DNA of 64,000 nucleotides from Desulfobacterium sp. (lineage in GTDB: Bacteria > Desulfobacterota > Desulfobacteria > Desulfobacterales > Desulfobacteraceae): the NCBI GenBank assembly GCA_016342325.1, contig JAEINR010000007.1, positions 53,017-117,016 on the forward strand, given 5' to 3'. Position 1 is the first letter of the stretch. The number at the start of each line of letters is the position of its first letter. Below the pieces are notes generated by a model. The model had not been told where the DNA came from, ran no database searches, and worked only from the letters and a program-made list of their open reading frames with translations. A program made the position numbers and the translations under genes. Positions 1 to 10,415 of the stretch are shown here, in pieces.

Positions 1-234
1 CACCGGTTCGATGCCCATCTGCTTGAGATGGATGCAGGCGGCAAGGGAACTCATCCGGGTCGTGGATGTCTGGTTGTCGGTAATATTGACGGCATCCACA
101 TGATCTTTGATCAAAGCCCCCTTTGAAGTGACAGCCGCAGGATCGCTGCCCCGGGGGGGACCACACTCACTGGTTACGGCAAGATTGCCCTGTTTCAGAA
201 TCTTTTCCAGTCTACTCGGTGTATTTAAGCTCAT
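1..234 (-). CDS. metF: methylenetetrahydrofolate reductase (MetF-family) N-terminus, truncated by window edge
   Basis: Manual reverse-strand translation MSLNTPSRLEKILKQGNLAVTSECGPPRGSDPAAVTSKGALIKDHVDAVNITDNQTSTTRMSSLAACIHLKQMGIEPV; ATGA overlap with the stop of the upstream metV-like gene. Confidence 0.8.
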   Translation of the reverse strand, partial: MSLNTPSRLEKILKQGNLAVTSECGPPRGSDPAAVTSKGALIKDHVDAVNITDNQTSTTRMSSLAACIHLKQMGIEPV

Positions 235-899
235 ACCTGAACATCCTCCCTCACCACTTTTCGGGGCCCCCCTGCCCGTTCCGTTGACCAATCCTTAATG
301 GGCGCCACGATTTCGTAATCCTCCATTCTGCCAAGGGCCTTTAACCGGTCAATGATCAACTGCCATGCGCAGTCAAGCTCGGCGTTGATCTCGCACTTCC
401 CCTTGGTGGACCCGCCGCAGGGACCGTTCATGATCCGTTTGGCGCATCTTGAAATCGGACAGATACCCGCCGTCTTTCCCAGCACGCACTCCCCGCAGGC
501 CTGGCACCGTTCGGTCCACATGCCCCGCTGCTCGTTGGCGCCCAGAAAACAGGTGTTGACCCCGGGGAGCACCGGCGTTGTGAGATATTTCTCCGCGGTA
601 AACTGGACCCCCACCCCGCAGGCAAGGGAGAGAACGGCATCGTACTGGTCGACCACGTCCCGGATCTCCTCAAGATATTCATGGTCGCACTGGCGCTCCA
701 GGGTCCGCTCATGGATTTTCCGCTCCTGTCCCTCCTTGAGAAAGTGCATCCGAAGCACGGAAGCCAGGACTTCCACCTCCTTCTTTCCCCCGGCCTCGCA
801 CACGGTAACACACTCGTTGCATCCAAGGACTAGGATCCGCTCGTAATTCTTGACCTGGTCAATGATCTCTTGAATGGGCTTTTTATCGGCTATTATCAT
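231..899 (-). CDS. metV: MetV-like zinc-binding protein (methylenetetrahydrofolate reductase C-terminal domain family)
   Basis: ORF 231..959 with probable start at internal Met (MIIADKKPIQEII); Cys-rich CNECVTVC and CQACGECVLGKTAGICPISRCAKRIMNGPCGGSTKGKCEI motifs; next to metF. Confidence 0.8.
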   Translation of the reverse strand: MIIADKKPIQEIIDQVKNYERILVLGCNECVTVCEAGGKKEVEVLASVLRMHFLKEGQERKIHERTLERQCDHEYLEEIRDVVDQYDAVLSLACGVGVQFTAEKYLTTPVLPGVNTCFLGANEQRGMWTERCQACGECVLGKTAGICPISRCAKRIMNGPCGGSTKGKCEINAELDCAWQLIIDRLKALGRMEDYEIVAPIKDWSTERAGGPRKVVREDVQV

Positions 900-962
900 C
901 TGGATGACCTCTTTTTTATATGAAACTCCGGTTAAACGATAAGCTAGGCCTGACCCCATTTT

Positions 963-1403
963 CTAGGCAGCCAGTTTCCGTTTCCGTATGGCTTCCCTGA
1001 TGGGGGACGGCCCAAGCCCACGAATCCGCTGGTCCATCTCATTGGCGTACTTTGCAAACAGGGGCCCCTCGCCGGAGGACAGATTGTACATCTGAACCCG
1101 CTCGCCCCCCACGCCCACGGCATCCAGGAGGCGGGCGACCTGTTCAACCCGCTTTCTTGCCCTGAAATTGCCGGTACTGAAATGGCAGTCCCCCTCCATA
1201 CATCCCACCACATAAACGCCGTCCGCCCCCCGCTCAAAGGCCCTGAGCATGTGGATCAGATCAATTTTTCCGGTACAGGGAAGACGGATGATCCGAAAAT
1301 CCGCCGGGCACTTCAACCTCATGGAACCTGCCAGGTCCGCGGCTGAATACCCTCAATAGTTACAGCAGAACGCAAGAATCACAGGTGTAAAGTCCTTTGT
1401 CAT
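963..1403 (-). CDS. mvhD: MvhD-family hydrogenase iron-sulfur (delta) subunit, putative selenoprotein with in-frame UGA at 1353-1355
   Basis: Frame of ORF 963..1322 continues upstream: [16 protein letters not shown](UGA)GYSAADLAGSMRLKCPADFRIIRLPCTGKID; matches the MvhD CCNWCxYxxAD motif with UGA at the third Cys; ATGA overlap with hdrA. Confidence 0.88.
1323..1338 (-). promoter_or_regulatory. candidate bacterial SECIS hairpin for mvhD
   Basis: GGACCT-GGC-AGGTTCC (one bulged U), starting 14 nt after the UGA with a G-initiated apical loop. Confidence 0.65.
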
Positions 1404-4400
1404 ACGACCTCCTCCAGCAAGGCTTCCACCTTGCTGAGCAATTGGTTGTCCTCATACCAGTTCAGTTTGATGGTCTTGGCCGGGCATTCGGATGCACACA
1501 CGCCGCACCCGTGGCAGAGGGCAGCGTCTATGAAACTCACCCCCTCGTCATTGATTACCGGAACTTCATAGGGACAGGAGCGAACACAGATGAGACAGGA
1601 AGCGCAGTGTTCGGGATCCACCTCTGCCGTCACAGCGGAGAGGGTGAGATACTCCTGGGAAAGGAAGGTCGTGGCCCTTGAGGCGGCGGCCATGGCCTGG
1701 CTGATGGTCTCACTGATCAGCTTGGGACTGTGGGCCGTTCCGCAAATAAACACGCCTTCGGTTGCCGATTCCACGGGCCTGAGCTTCACATGGGCCTCCA
1801 TGAAAAACCCCTCCGGGTTCCGGCCGATCTTGAGAATGGAGGAGAGCTCTTCCGTGTCAGCGGCGGTCACGCCGGCGGAAAGCGCCAGAAGATCGGCATC
1901 CACCGCAAGCTTTCTGCCAAGGACATGGTCTGTGAAGGTCACCAGAAGTCCCGTGTCCGTCTCTTCCACCACCGGGGGATCCTCCCGGTCAAATCGGAAG
2001 AAGAGCACCCCGAGATTCCTTGCCTCGGTATAGTATTCTTCGAGCATGGCATACATCCGCATGTCCCTGTAGAGGATGAACACCTGGGCGTCGGGATTGC
2101 GTTTCTTGATGGTGAGGGCATTTTTCACTGCCGCCTGGCAGCATACCCTGGAGCAGTTGGGATTGTCCGCATTCCTGGACCCCACACACTGGATCATCAC
2201 CGCCTGGTCGACGTCACCTGCCCCCTCGTCTTCAAGCCGTTGGGAAAGTTCGGTCTGGGTGACCACCCGGTCGCTCTCAGGATAGAGGTACTCCACAGGG
2301 GTGTACTCGTCAGCTCCGGTGGCGATGATCATCACGCCGTGGTCGATCTTTCGTTCGTACATGCCCGGCCCCACCAGCACCTCGGTGGTAAAATTGCCCT
2401 TATACCCGGTGAACCCGACAATGAGGGATTCCTTGAGCACCTGGATCCGTTCATGGGCCTCGACCCGGGCCGCAAGTTTTGCCACATAATCCCGGATGTC
2501 CGCCCCCTCCACCGTGGTGATCAGGCGGTTTCCAAGGCCTCCGAGTTGATTTTCCTTTTCCACAAGCACCACGTCAAAGCCCTGGTCGCCAAGGCCCTTT
2601 GCTGCGGTCATGCCGGCAATACCGCCGCCGATCACGAGGGCCCTCTTTGTAACCGAGATCCTTTTTTCATGGAGGGGAGTAAGGGTTGCCACCCGTGCCA
2701 CGGCCATGCGAACCAGATCCTTTGCCTTGTTCGTGGCTTTTTCAGGAGTGTCATAGTGCATCCAGGAATCCTGGTTTCTGATGTTTGCCATCTCAAACAG
2801 GTACTTGTTGAGTCCGCTCTTCTCCAGGGTATCCATGAAGATGCTCTCATGGGTCTTTGGGGTGCAGGAAGCCACCACCACCCGGTTGAGCCCCTCCTCC
2901 TGGATCTTCTTTTTGATCCCGTCCTGGGCATCCTGGGAGCAGGTAAAAAGGTTCATTTCCGTATATACAACGTTGGGCAATGTTTTGGCATAATCGTTCA
3001 CCAGGTCAACATCCACGATGCCGGCGATGTTAATGCCGCATTTGCAGACAAAGACACCAATCCTGGGCGCTTCCTTGCGAACATCCCGCTCCTCAACCGG
3101 TTCCACCGACCGGGTGCGGGTATTTCTCGCCCGGACAAGCGCCTTGCCGGCGGCACAGGCGGCTCCGCTTGCTTCCGTGACCGAGGAGGGGATATCCTTG
3201 GGCCCCTGGAACACCCCTGCCACATAGACCCCGGGCCGTGAACTCTCCAGGGGATTGAAGGGAGAGGTCTTTGCAAACCCGTAGGTGTCAAGGTCCACCC
3301 CCATGCGCCGGGCAAGGGCCTGGTTTTCCGGGGGTATCTCAAGGCCCACGGACAGGATCACCATGTCAAATTCCTCGGTGACCATGGTTCCGGTTTCGTC
3401 CGCGTAATTCAGAATTAGATTCCCGGTTTCCCTGACCTCATCCACGCTGTGGATCCTTGATTTCACGAACCTCACATTGTCCTCGTCCCTGGCCCGGGCA
3501 TAATATTTCTCGTAATCCTTGCCAAAAGTGCGCATGTCCATGTTGAAAATGGCGCAGTCAAGCGCCTTTTTCGAATGCTCCTTGGCGATCATGGCGTCCT
3601 TGACCGCATACATGCAGCAGACAGAAGAGCAATAGCCGTTATTGCACCGGTTGGTGTCCCTGGAGCCGATGCACTGGAGCCAGGCGATCCTGTCTGGCTC
3701 TTTGTTGTCCGACGGCCGGGCAAGATGGCCCATGGTCGGACCGCCTGCACTCAGGATCCGCTCAAACTCAAGGCTTGTCATGACATTTGGGGACCGCTTG
3801 TACATGTATGTGTCGTCAAGGTTTGACGGATCAAAGGGCCGACTTCCCGAGGCCATGATCACCGAGCCCACGGAAAGATCCCGCTCCACCGGCAGTTGAA
3901 AATGATCGATGGCGCCGGCAAGGCAGGCGTCCACGCACTGGTAGCACTCGGAGCAGATGCCGCAGGAAAGACAGCGGGAGGCCTCCTCCATGACCTGGTC
4001 AAGGTTAAGTCCCAGGTTCACCTCGTTAAAATTTTCCGCCCTTTTTTCCCTGGCAAGCTTTTGGTGGGCAACCCTGGGCTTATGGGGTTCGCCCAACACC
4101 TCGGGCTTTTCAAACTCAAACTGACGCTCCCGGTCCAGGGAGAGGTCCTCGTTATTGAGGTAACGATGGATGCTGGTTGCCGCGGCCTTGCCCGAGGCCA
4201 CGGCATCCACCACGGATTTAGGGCCGTACACGGCATCTCCGCCTGCAAACACCCAAGGGATAGGGGTCTGGAGGGTGACGCCATCTGCCTTGAGTCCACC
4301 CTGGGGGGTAACTGAAATCCCCTGGGGGTCGGCAAACGAAAGTTCTCCGGTCTGGCCGATGGCAACGATCACATGGTCGCAGGCCAGGGTGGTGATATCG

Positions 4401-5842
4401 GTCTCATCATATTGGGGATTAAATCGGCCGTTCTTGTCAAACACGGACCTGCACCGCTTGAACTCCACGCCTGTGACAAACGCCTGTTTTCCAATGAACC
4501 GAACAGGCCCCAGGCTGTTTTCAATGGCCACCCCCTCCTCCAGGGCATCCTCGATCTCATAGTCCCAGGCGGGCATCTCCTCCCTTTTCTCCAGGCAGAC
4601 CATGATGACCTCTTCGGCCCCAAGACGCCGTGCGGTCAGGGCGACATCCACGGCCACATTGCCGCCGCCGATGACAACCACCCGTCCGTCAAGCCGTTCT
4701 GCGGTTTCCAGGGCCGCCGCCTTGAGAAAGGAGACCCCCTTGAGCACCCCGTTGAACCCTTCGCCGCTAATCCCAAGCCCCCGGCTTCCGTGGAGACCGA
4801 CGGCGATAAACACTGCGCCATACCCCTCTTTTTTAAGGCTGTCCAGGGTGATGTCGATGCCGAACTCCACATGGGTCTGGATATCGACCCCCAGGCCCTC
4901 GATGACGGCGATCTCCTTTTCAAGTTCTGTGTTGGGCAGGCGATACCCGGGAATTCCCACGGCCATCATGCCGCCCTTGACGGGCAGCTTTTCAAACACC
5001 GTGACCCCGTATCCCTGCTGGGCCAGGAAATAGGCCGCTGTAAGCCCGGCAGGACCCGCGCCCACGATGGCAACCCGCTCTTCCCTCTTTTCCGGAATTT
5101 CAGGCAGATAGGGTTCATCTCCTTCAAGATCGAGATCCCCGAGGAACCGATGGAGGTGCTGGATGGCCAGGGGACCCTCGAGGCCCCCCCGGGTACACTC
5201 GGCCTCACAGGGATGATGGCACACCCTGCCGCAGGATCCCGGAAACGGATGCTCCTGTTTGAACAACTTCAGGGCCTCTTGATGCTTGCCCTGGCCCATG
5301 AGCGCGATGAACCCCTGGATGCTCACATGGGCGGGACAGGTTGCCTTGCACGGCGCAGTGGAGCGCTTCGAAATGCCGAAAGCGCCGGGAATCGCCTGTT
5401 CATACTGCTTGAAGATCGCCTTTCTCGTGTTGAGTCCCTGGTTGTGCTCGCTTTGCACATCCACCGGACACACCTTGGCACACTCCCCGCAGCTGGTGCA
5501 TTTTGAAAGATCCACATACCTGGGCTTCTCTCGAATCCGGGCCGTGAAGTCACCCTTTTCCCCCTCAAGTGCCAAAAGCTCCGTATTGGTTAACAACTCA
5601 ATGTTCAGATGCCGGCCGACCTCGACCAGTTTCGGTGAGATGACTCACATGGTGCAGTCATTTGTGGGGAACGTCTTGTCGAGCTGGGCCATCATCCCCC
5701 CGATGGCATGGGAGCGCTCAACCAGGTAGACATAGTAGCCTGAGCTTGCAAGATCGATGGCAGACTGCATCCCTGCAATGCCGCCCCCCAGCACCATGAC
5801 CGCCCCGGCAATATTATTTGTGGACATCGATCTTTCCGTCAT
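1400..5842 (-). CDS. hdrA: Large HdrA-like protein (HdrA with inserted GltD-like NAD(P)H oxidoreductase module plus second HdrA module), putative selenoprotein with in-frame UGA at 5645-5647
   Basis: ORFs 5645..5842 and 1400..5596 lie in one frame: ...[46 protein letters not shown](UGA)[33 protein letters not shown]...; GltD-like [23 protein letters not shown] and [29 protein letters not shown]; second Rossmann motif [17 protein letters not shown]; ferredoxin motifs at C-terminus. Confidence 0.9.
5612..5629 (-). promoter_or_regulatory. candidate bacterial SECIS hairpin for hdrA
   Basis: CTGGTC-GAGGTC-GGCCGG (6 bp with G-U pairs), loop begins with G, starts 15 nt after the UGA. Confidence 0.6.
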
Positions 5843-5925
5843 ATCATACCCCCTACCCTTTTAATCGTTTCGGTATCGGCTTTTTCCCTGCGGATTGATG
5901 AGCGATTTCCATCAGATCATCCCGC

Positions 5926-6810
5926 CTACCCTTTTAAACCTTCCATGACCCCCAGTATTTCGGGAAGCTTTCCTTCCCATCCCATGCACGAAACATTGAC
6001 ACCGCCAAAGCCATGTTCCCTCACCCCGGCAATCAGCTTCTTTGCCATTTCAACCGAGGCCCTTACCTTATCAGGCGCCTGTTGAAGGGTCTGGATCACC
6101 GTATCCGGCAGGGTGACATGGGAAACGTTCCTGGCCATGTACCTTGCCATGCCCAGGGACTTCAAAAGCAGGACCGTGGGAATGATGGTGACTCCGTTCT
6201 TCATGGCGGTTCGCAAAAACGGCTCTGTCATGGAAAACTCAAACAGGGGCTGGGTGATGAAATAGCGAACGCCAAGGTCGATCATCCGCTTCATCCGGTC
6301 AAGCTCCTTCTCCCGCTCCCCGCCCCGAAGACAGGTTTCAAGGGCTGCACCCTTGAGAATATCCGGGGTGCCGTTCAGCTCAACACCGGCGAAATCGCGT
6401 CCGTTTTCAAGGGAGACAAGCCCTGCCAGGAGTTCGTCCAGGGTGATATCGTACACCGCTTTTGCGTCAACATGGTCCCCCTTTGACGGTTCCTCACCGG
6501 TCACCACCATGAGGGCATCGATCCCCAGGGCATTGGCAGCCAGGATATCGCCCTGGAGTGCAAGGCGATTCCTGTCCCTACAGGAGACCTGCATAATGGT
6601 GCCAAGCCCGTTCTGCCGAAGCACCAGGCTTGCCCCGAGGGAGGTCATGCGCATGACACCACTGGTCATTTCCGGCACAAGAAAGGCATCGACAACGCCC
6701 TTGACATTGAGGGCATTGTTTACCATGACCGAGACATCCGTTCCCTTGGGCGGATCGATCTGAACAAGACAGGCGAATTCGCCGGTTTCTAACCTTTTCC
6801 TAAACTGCAT
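5926..6810 (-). CDS. metF: methylenetetrahydrofolate reductase family protein (second MetF paralog)
   Basis: MQFRKRLETGEFACLVQIDPPKGTDVSVMVNNALNVKGVVDAFLV...MVVTGEEPSKGD...FITQPLFE TIM-barrel motifs. Confidence 0.85.
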   Translation of the reverse strand: MQFRKRLETGEFACLVQIDPPKGTDVSVMVNNALNVKGVVDAFLVPEMTSGVMRMTSLGASLVLRQNGLGTIMQVSCRDRNRLALQGDILAANALGIDALMVVTGEEPSKGDHVDAKAVYDITLDELLAGLVSLENGRDFAGVELNGTPDILKGAALETCLRGGEREKELDRMKRMIDLGVRYFITQPLFEFSMTEPFLRTAMKNGVTIIPTVLLLKSLGMARYMARNVSHVTLPDTVIQTLQQAPDKVRASVEMAKKLIAGVREHGFGGVNVSCMGWEGKLPEILGVMEGLKG

Positions 6811-6970
6811 GGGTGCACCTCCGAAAAAGCGATCCGGTTAATATAACGATTTTTTCGCGTATGGTTAATAGCCGTATACTGAGATGAGCATTATATAAAT
6901 GCGATACGAACGATAGCGGGGTGGTAAAACTCTATGATTAGCTGTAAAAAGCGCTCAAAGAGCCCATCTC

Positions 6971-7022
6971 ATCTAATTTACAAATTTCGTCTGATTTACA
7001 GATCTTATCTGATTTTACAAAT
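6971..7022. repeat. three imperfect 18-bp-period direct repeats, consensus (A/G)TCTGATTTACAnAT
   Basis: ATCTAATTTACAAAT (6971), GTCTGATTTACAGAT (6989), ATCTGATTTTACAAAT (7007) in a divergent intergenic region. Confidence 0.6.
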
Positions 7023-7264
7023 TCTGCATGGGTTTTTATAATATTTACTAATTGAATCATGGCGGGTTTGTCAAGAGTTATTTACTAACTGAAGGATATT
7101 CGCCATTATCAATGGGAGAATAAAACCCCATTGAGATCCAATCCGGGGTTACCCCCTATATTAAGGTTGATTTATGAAGGTAGATTAATTATAGATATCT
7201 ATTATAGTTGATCGATTTTTATCCGGAGAGAGACGAAAGCGGGCCAGACATACTAAGAGGTGCA

Positions 7265-9427
7265 ATGATATCGCGAAACAGAACATTTGAAAGGATCAGA
7301 CAGTCGGGAAACCTTCCCCAGCTTCCCCAGGTGGTGATCAAGCTGATCGATGCCTGCAACGACGACGAAACAGACATCCGGGATCTGTCCCAGATCATTT
7401 CCGCGGATCCCGGGCTGACATCCAGGTTGATGGCGATCATCGGTTCTGCCTATCTCAATATCCCCAAGGCCCCTGACACCATCGAGGCCGCCGTCGTGTA
7501 CCTTGGAATGGATACCATCAAAAACATCGCGATCAGCGCCTCTGCCATGCATGTGTTCAAGCTCTCCAGTATCAAGTCCGAGTTCAATATCGCAACCTTC
7601 TGGAACCACTCTTATAAATGTGCTGTTCTCGCAAAAAAAATCGCCATGGAATTTAAGCACTCCCAGCCGGATGAAGCGTTTCTTGCGGGACTCCTCCACG
7701 AGATCGGAAAACTCATGCTTGTCCGGAACTTCCCCGAAGAGTATGGGGAGATTATGGCGAACCAGGGGGATGAAAAGGACCGAATCGCAGCAGAGAAGGA
7801 GAGATTCGACACAACCACCGAGGAGATCAGTTCCTGGCTGTTCGACCAGTGGCACCTGAGTCCCCTCATGGCCGATGCCGTGCTTTACGTAAACGCCCCT
7901 CCCGGGGAGATCGCCAACGCCCTGGATCTTGTAAAGATCGTCTTTGTTTCCAACCGCCTTGCAGACAAGGGCGCGGAAGATCCGTCCGTGCTCGAGCTCA
8001 GCGGGATTAAACACACCCGGCTTGCAACCATGCTCACCCAGGCCGAGGAGGAAGCAAACACCATGGCCAAGAGCCTGGGCATCCCGACACCGGATTCCAA
8101 CGATTGCCAAGTGCTGGCCGACGACGCCCTGACCCGAAAGATCAAGGAGATCGCCCTCTTCCACGGGACCCTCCAGAACCTTTTGAATGCCGAAGAGATC
8201 GACTCGGTCCTGACCATCACCGAAAACGGCATCAAAATACTCTTCAACATTCCCCGGATCTTCTATTTTCTCTTTGATAAAGAAAAAAACCTTTTAACCG
8301 GAAAGGGCAACCCCAAGGACAAACACCACAGGATACTTGAGACCATTGCCATCCCCATGTCCAACACCTCAAGTTTTCTGACCACCTCGTTACAAAATAA
8401 CCGGATCATAAACAGCCTGGCGGCCAACAGCAACACGCCTGCCATCTCGGATATCCAGCTCACCCGGCTCCTGGAAACAGACGGTCTCTGCTGCATTCCC
8501 ATGAAGGCCTTTGACAACCCCGTGGGGGTGATTGTCCTTGGCATTGACCAGGTTCACAAAAACATGCTGATGGAGAACAACTCCCTGCTGAAGCTCTTTT
8601 CACGCCAGACAGCCATGTGCCTCCAGTCCCTGAACCATCGAAAAGAGTCTGAATCCATCCGCCAGAACGAAAGAATGCAGGCCTTTTCCGCCATCACCCG
8701 GAAGATCGTCCATGAGGTGAACAACCCCATCGGCATCATCACCAACTACCTGACCCAATTGAGCATGAAACTACCGGACAAACATCCGGTGCAGCCGGAG
8801 CTCAAGGTGGTCAAAGAAGAGATCGACCGCATCGCGGGGCTTATCCGCAAGCTATCGGATTTTTCAAAACCGAACATTGCCGAGTTCCAGTCCGTTGATA
8901 TCAACCAGCTCTACTCGGCACATCTTGAGTTCATCAAGAAGTCTTACCTGTTACCCAGGGGCATTGAGGCAAACCTGGTTGCCGCCCCGGATATTCCATC
9001 CATCACCACCGACAAGAACGGTCTCAAGCAGGTGCTGATCAACCTTGTTAAAAACGCAGCCGAAGCAATGGAGAACGGCGGTAGAATCAATATCAATATC
9101 CGCTTTGTTCCGGGATCATCCAAGATATTGATCGATGAGAAACGCAAAACACCGGGCAACATCGAAATCACCATCCAGGACAACGGGCCTGGAATTCCCG
9201 ATGCCGTCAAGGAGAAGCTGTTTGAACCCTACAACAGCACCAAGGGAGCCGACAACTCCGGGCTTGGACTCTCCATTGTTCACTCCATCATCCGAAGTCT
9301 CAGCGGCAGTATCACCTGCAAGAGCCGTCTAAATACGGGAACCTGCTTCACGATCCTGTTACCGGTTACCTCGCCGAAACCGGTTCTTTACCAGGTCATT
9401 GATGATGAACCCATTCATCAACACTAA
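7265..9427 (+). CDS. HDOD-domain protein with GAF-like region and C-terminal histidine kinase
   Basis: N-term LPQLPQVVIKLIDACNDDETDIRDLSQIISADPGLTSRLM (HDOD); kinase H-box TRKIVHEVNNPIGIITNYL, N-box LVKNAAEAM, DNGPGIP, GLGLSIVHSII. Confidence 0.85.
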   Translation: MISRNRTFERIRQSGNLPQLPQVVIKLIDACNDDETDIRDLSQIISADPGLTSRLMAIIGSAYLNIPKAPDTIEAAVVYLGMDTIKNIAISASAMHVFKLSSIKSEFNIATFWNHSYKCAVLAKKIAMEFKHSQPDEAFLAGLLHEIGKLMLVRNFPEEYGEIMANQGDEKDRIAAEKERFDTTTEEISSWLFDQWHLSPLMADAVLYVNAPPGEIANALDLVKIVFVSNRLADKGAEDPSVLELSGIKHTRLATMLTQAEEEANTMAKSLGIPTPDSNDCQVLADDALTRKIKEIALFHGTLQNLLNAEEIDSVLTITENGIKILFNIPRIFYFLFDKEKNLLTGKGNPKDKHHRILETIAIPMSNTSSFLTTSLQNNRIINSLAANSNTPAISDIQLTRLLETDGLCCIPMKAFDNPVGVIVLGIDQVHKNMLMENNSLLKLFSRQTAMCLQSLNHRKESESIRQNERMQAFSAITRKIVHEVNNPIGIITNYLTQLSMKLPDKHPVQPELKVVKEEIDRIAGLIRKLSDFSKPNIAEFQSVDINQLYSAHLEFIKKSYLLPRGIEANLVAAPDIPSITTDKNGLKQVLINLVKNAAEAMENGGRININIRFVPGSSKILIDEKRKTPGNIEITIQDNGPGIPDAVKEKLFEPYNSTKGADNSGLGLSIVHSIIRSLSGSITCKSRLNTGTCFTILLPVTSPKPVLYQVIDDEPIHQH

Positions 9428-9439
9428 AGGAAAACATCA

Positions 9440-10405
9440 TTGAAGCCATTGACCCGAACCACGCCAAAACGTTTCCCTCCCCGTAAAACAGGAGAGATCC
9501 TGGCCAGGGAGGGATTGATCACCCAGGAAGATATCGACAGGGTTCTTGCCATCCAGAAACAAGGGAAGGCGTCTCCCCTGTGGGATTCAAACCGACTCTT
9601 CGGGATGATTCTGTGCGACCTGAATCTCATCACTCCCCTTGACATTTACTGGGTTCTTCATAAATACAAAAAGCTTGTATCCATGGACCAGGCCCTTCTC
9701 AAGGACGGCAAGGTTTCGGCCAAAGCACTGGCCCTGGCCCATGGGGCAGCAAGGGCATCGGACACCTCCCTCTTTGCCGCCCTGTTGAACCAAGGGGCAG
9801 TCACGGTGGTTGAGCTCCAGAAACGTTTGTACGACCTCTACCGAATCCCCTACCGGACCCTCCAGGAGTTCAGGTTTAACCCGGCCATGGCAGAGGATCT
9901 TTCAACCATCGTGGAAAAACGCCTTGCCCTCAAGCATAGGATGATCCCCCTGGTCCTCCAGGAAAAGGTGATCCTGGTGGGCATCATTGAACCCGACGCC
10001 CTGTTGGCCATGAAAAAGCTAAGCGCCCGGTTTCCCCTTCTCAGATTCAAGGCGGTATTCATCCCTTTTTCTGAATTCAAGACCCTGTTCAACCAGCTTT
10101 ACCGGAAGGGCGGCCCACCCGTACGCCAGCAACGCTCCCCGGATCTATCGCTTCTGCTCAACTTCAGGATTACCATCACAGACCCGAAACGTGAAAGCGA
10201 CAAGATCCAGTCCCTGTACAAGCGCTACGAAATGGTGAGGACATTGACCCAGGGCAGCCATTGCACAACACGGTCACAGGCCTTCCATGACTTCATCGTT
10301 GGCGAGCACAAAAAACTAAGGGATAGATACAGGGTTACACGGATGGTCTATTTTCTCAAGAAACAGGGGCAGGATCCCATTGTCGTCGCTGTCCCAAAGG
10401 ATTGA
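9440..10405 (+). CDS. hypothetical protein with GspE/MshE N-terminal-like domains
   Basis: GEILAREGLITQEDIDRVLAIQKQ and a second repeat-like segment; no clear enzymatic motif. Confidence 0.55.
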   Translation: MKPLTRTTPKRFPPRKTGEILAREGLITQEDIDRVLAIQKQGKASPLWDSNRLFGMILCDLNLITPLDIYWVLHKYKKLVSMDQALLKDGKVSAKALALAHGAARASDTSLFAALLNQGAVTVVELQKRLYDLYRIPYRTLQEFRFNPAMAEDLSTIVEKRLALKHRMIPLVLQEKVILVGIIEPDALLAMKKLSARFPLLRFKAVFIPFSEFKTLFNQLYRKGGPPVRQQRSPDLSLLLNFRITITDPKRESDKIQSLYKRYEMVRTLTQGSHCTTRSQAFHDFIVGEHKKLRDRYRVTRMVYFLKKQGQDPIVVAVPKD

Positions 10406-10415
10406 AACACATCAC

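Noticed and set aside
107-298. 63-aa plus-strand ORF
   Set aside because: Overlaps the metF start and metV end on the opposite strand; no homology motif
1730-3241. 503-aa plus-strand ORF
   Set aside because: Antisense shadow of hdrA in high-GC DNA; low-complexity His/Gly-rich composition and no family motifs
4373-5506. 377-aa plus-strand ORF
   Set aside because: Antisense to the GltD-like part of hdrA; no recognisable domain
5597-5647. hdrA interpreted as a pseudogene or two genes
   Set aside because: Frame, family alignment across the TGA and a plausible SECIS hairpin favour Sec read-through
7253-8164. 303-aa minus-strand ORF
   Set aside because: Antisense shadow of the HDOD-kinase gene
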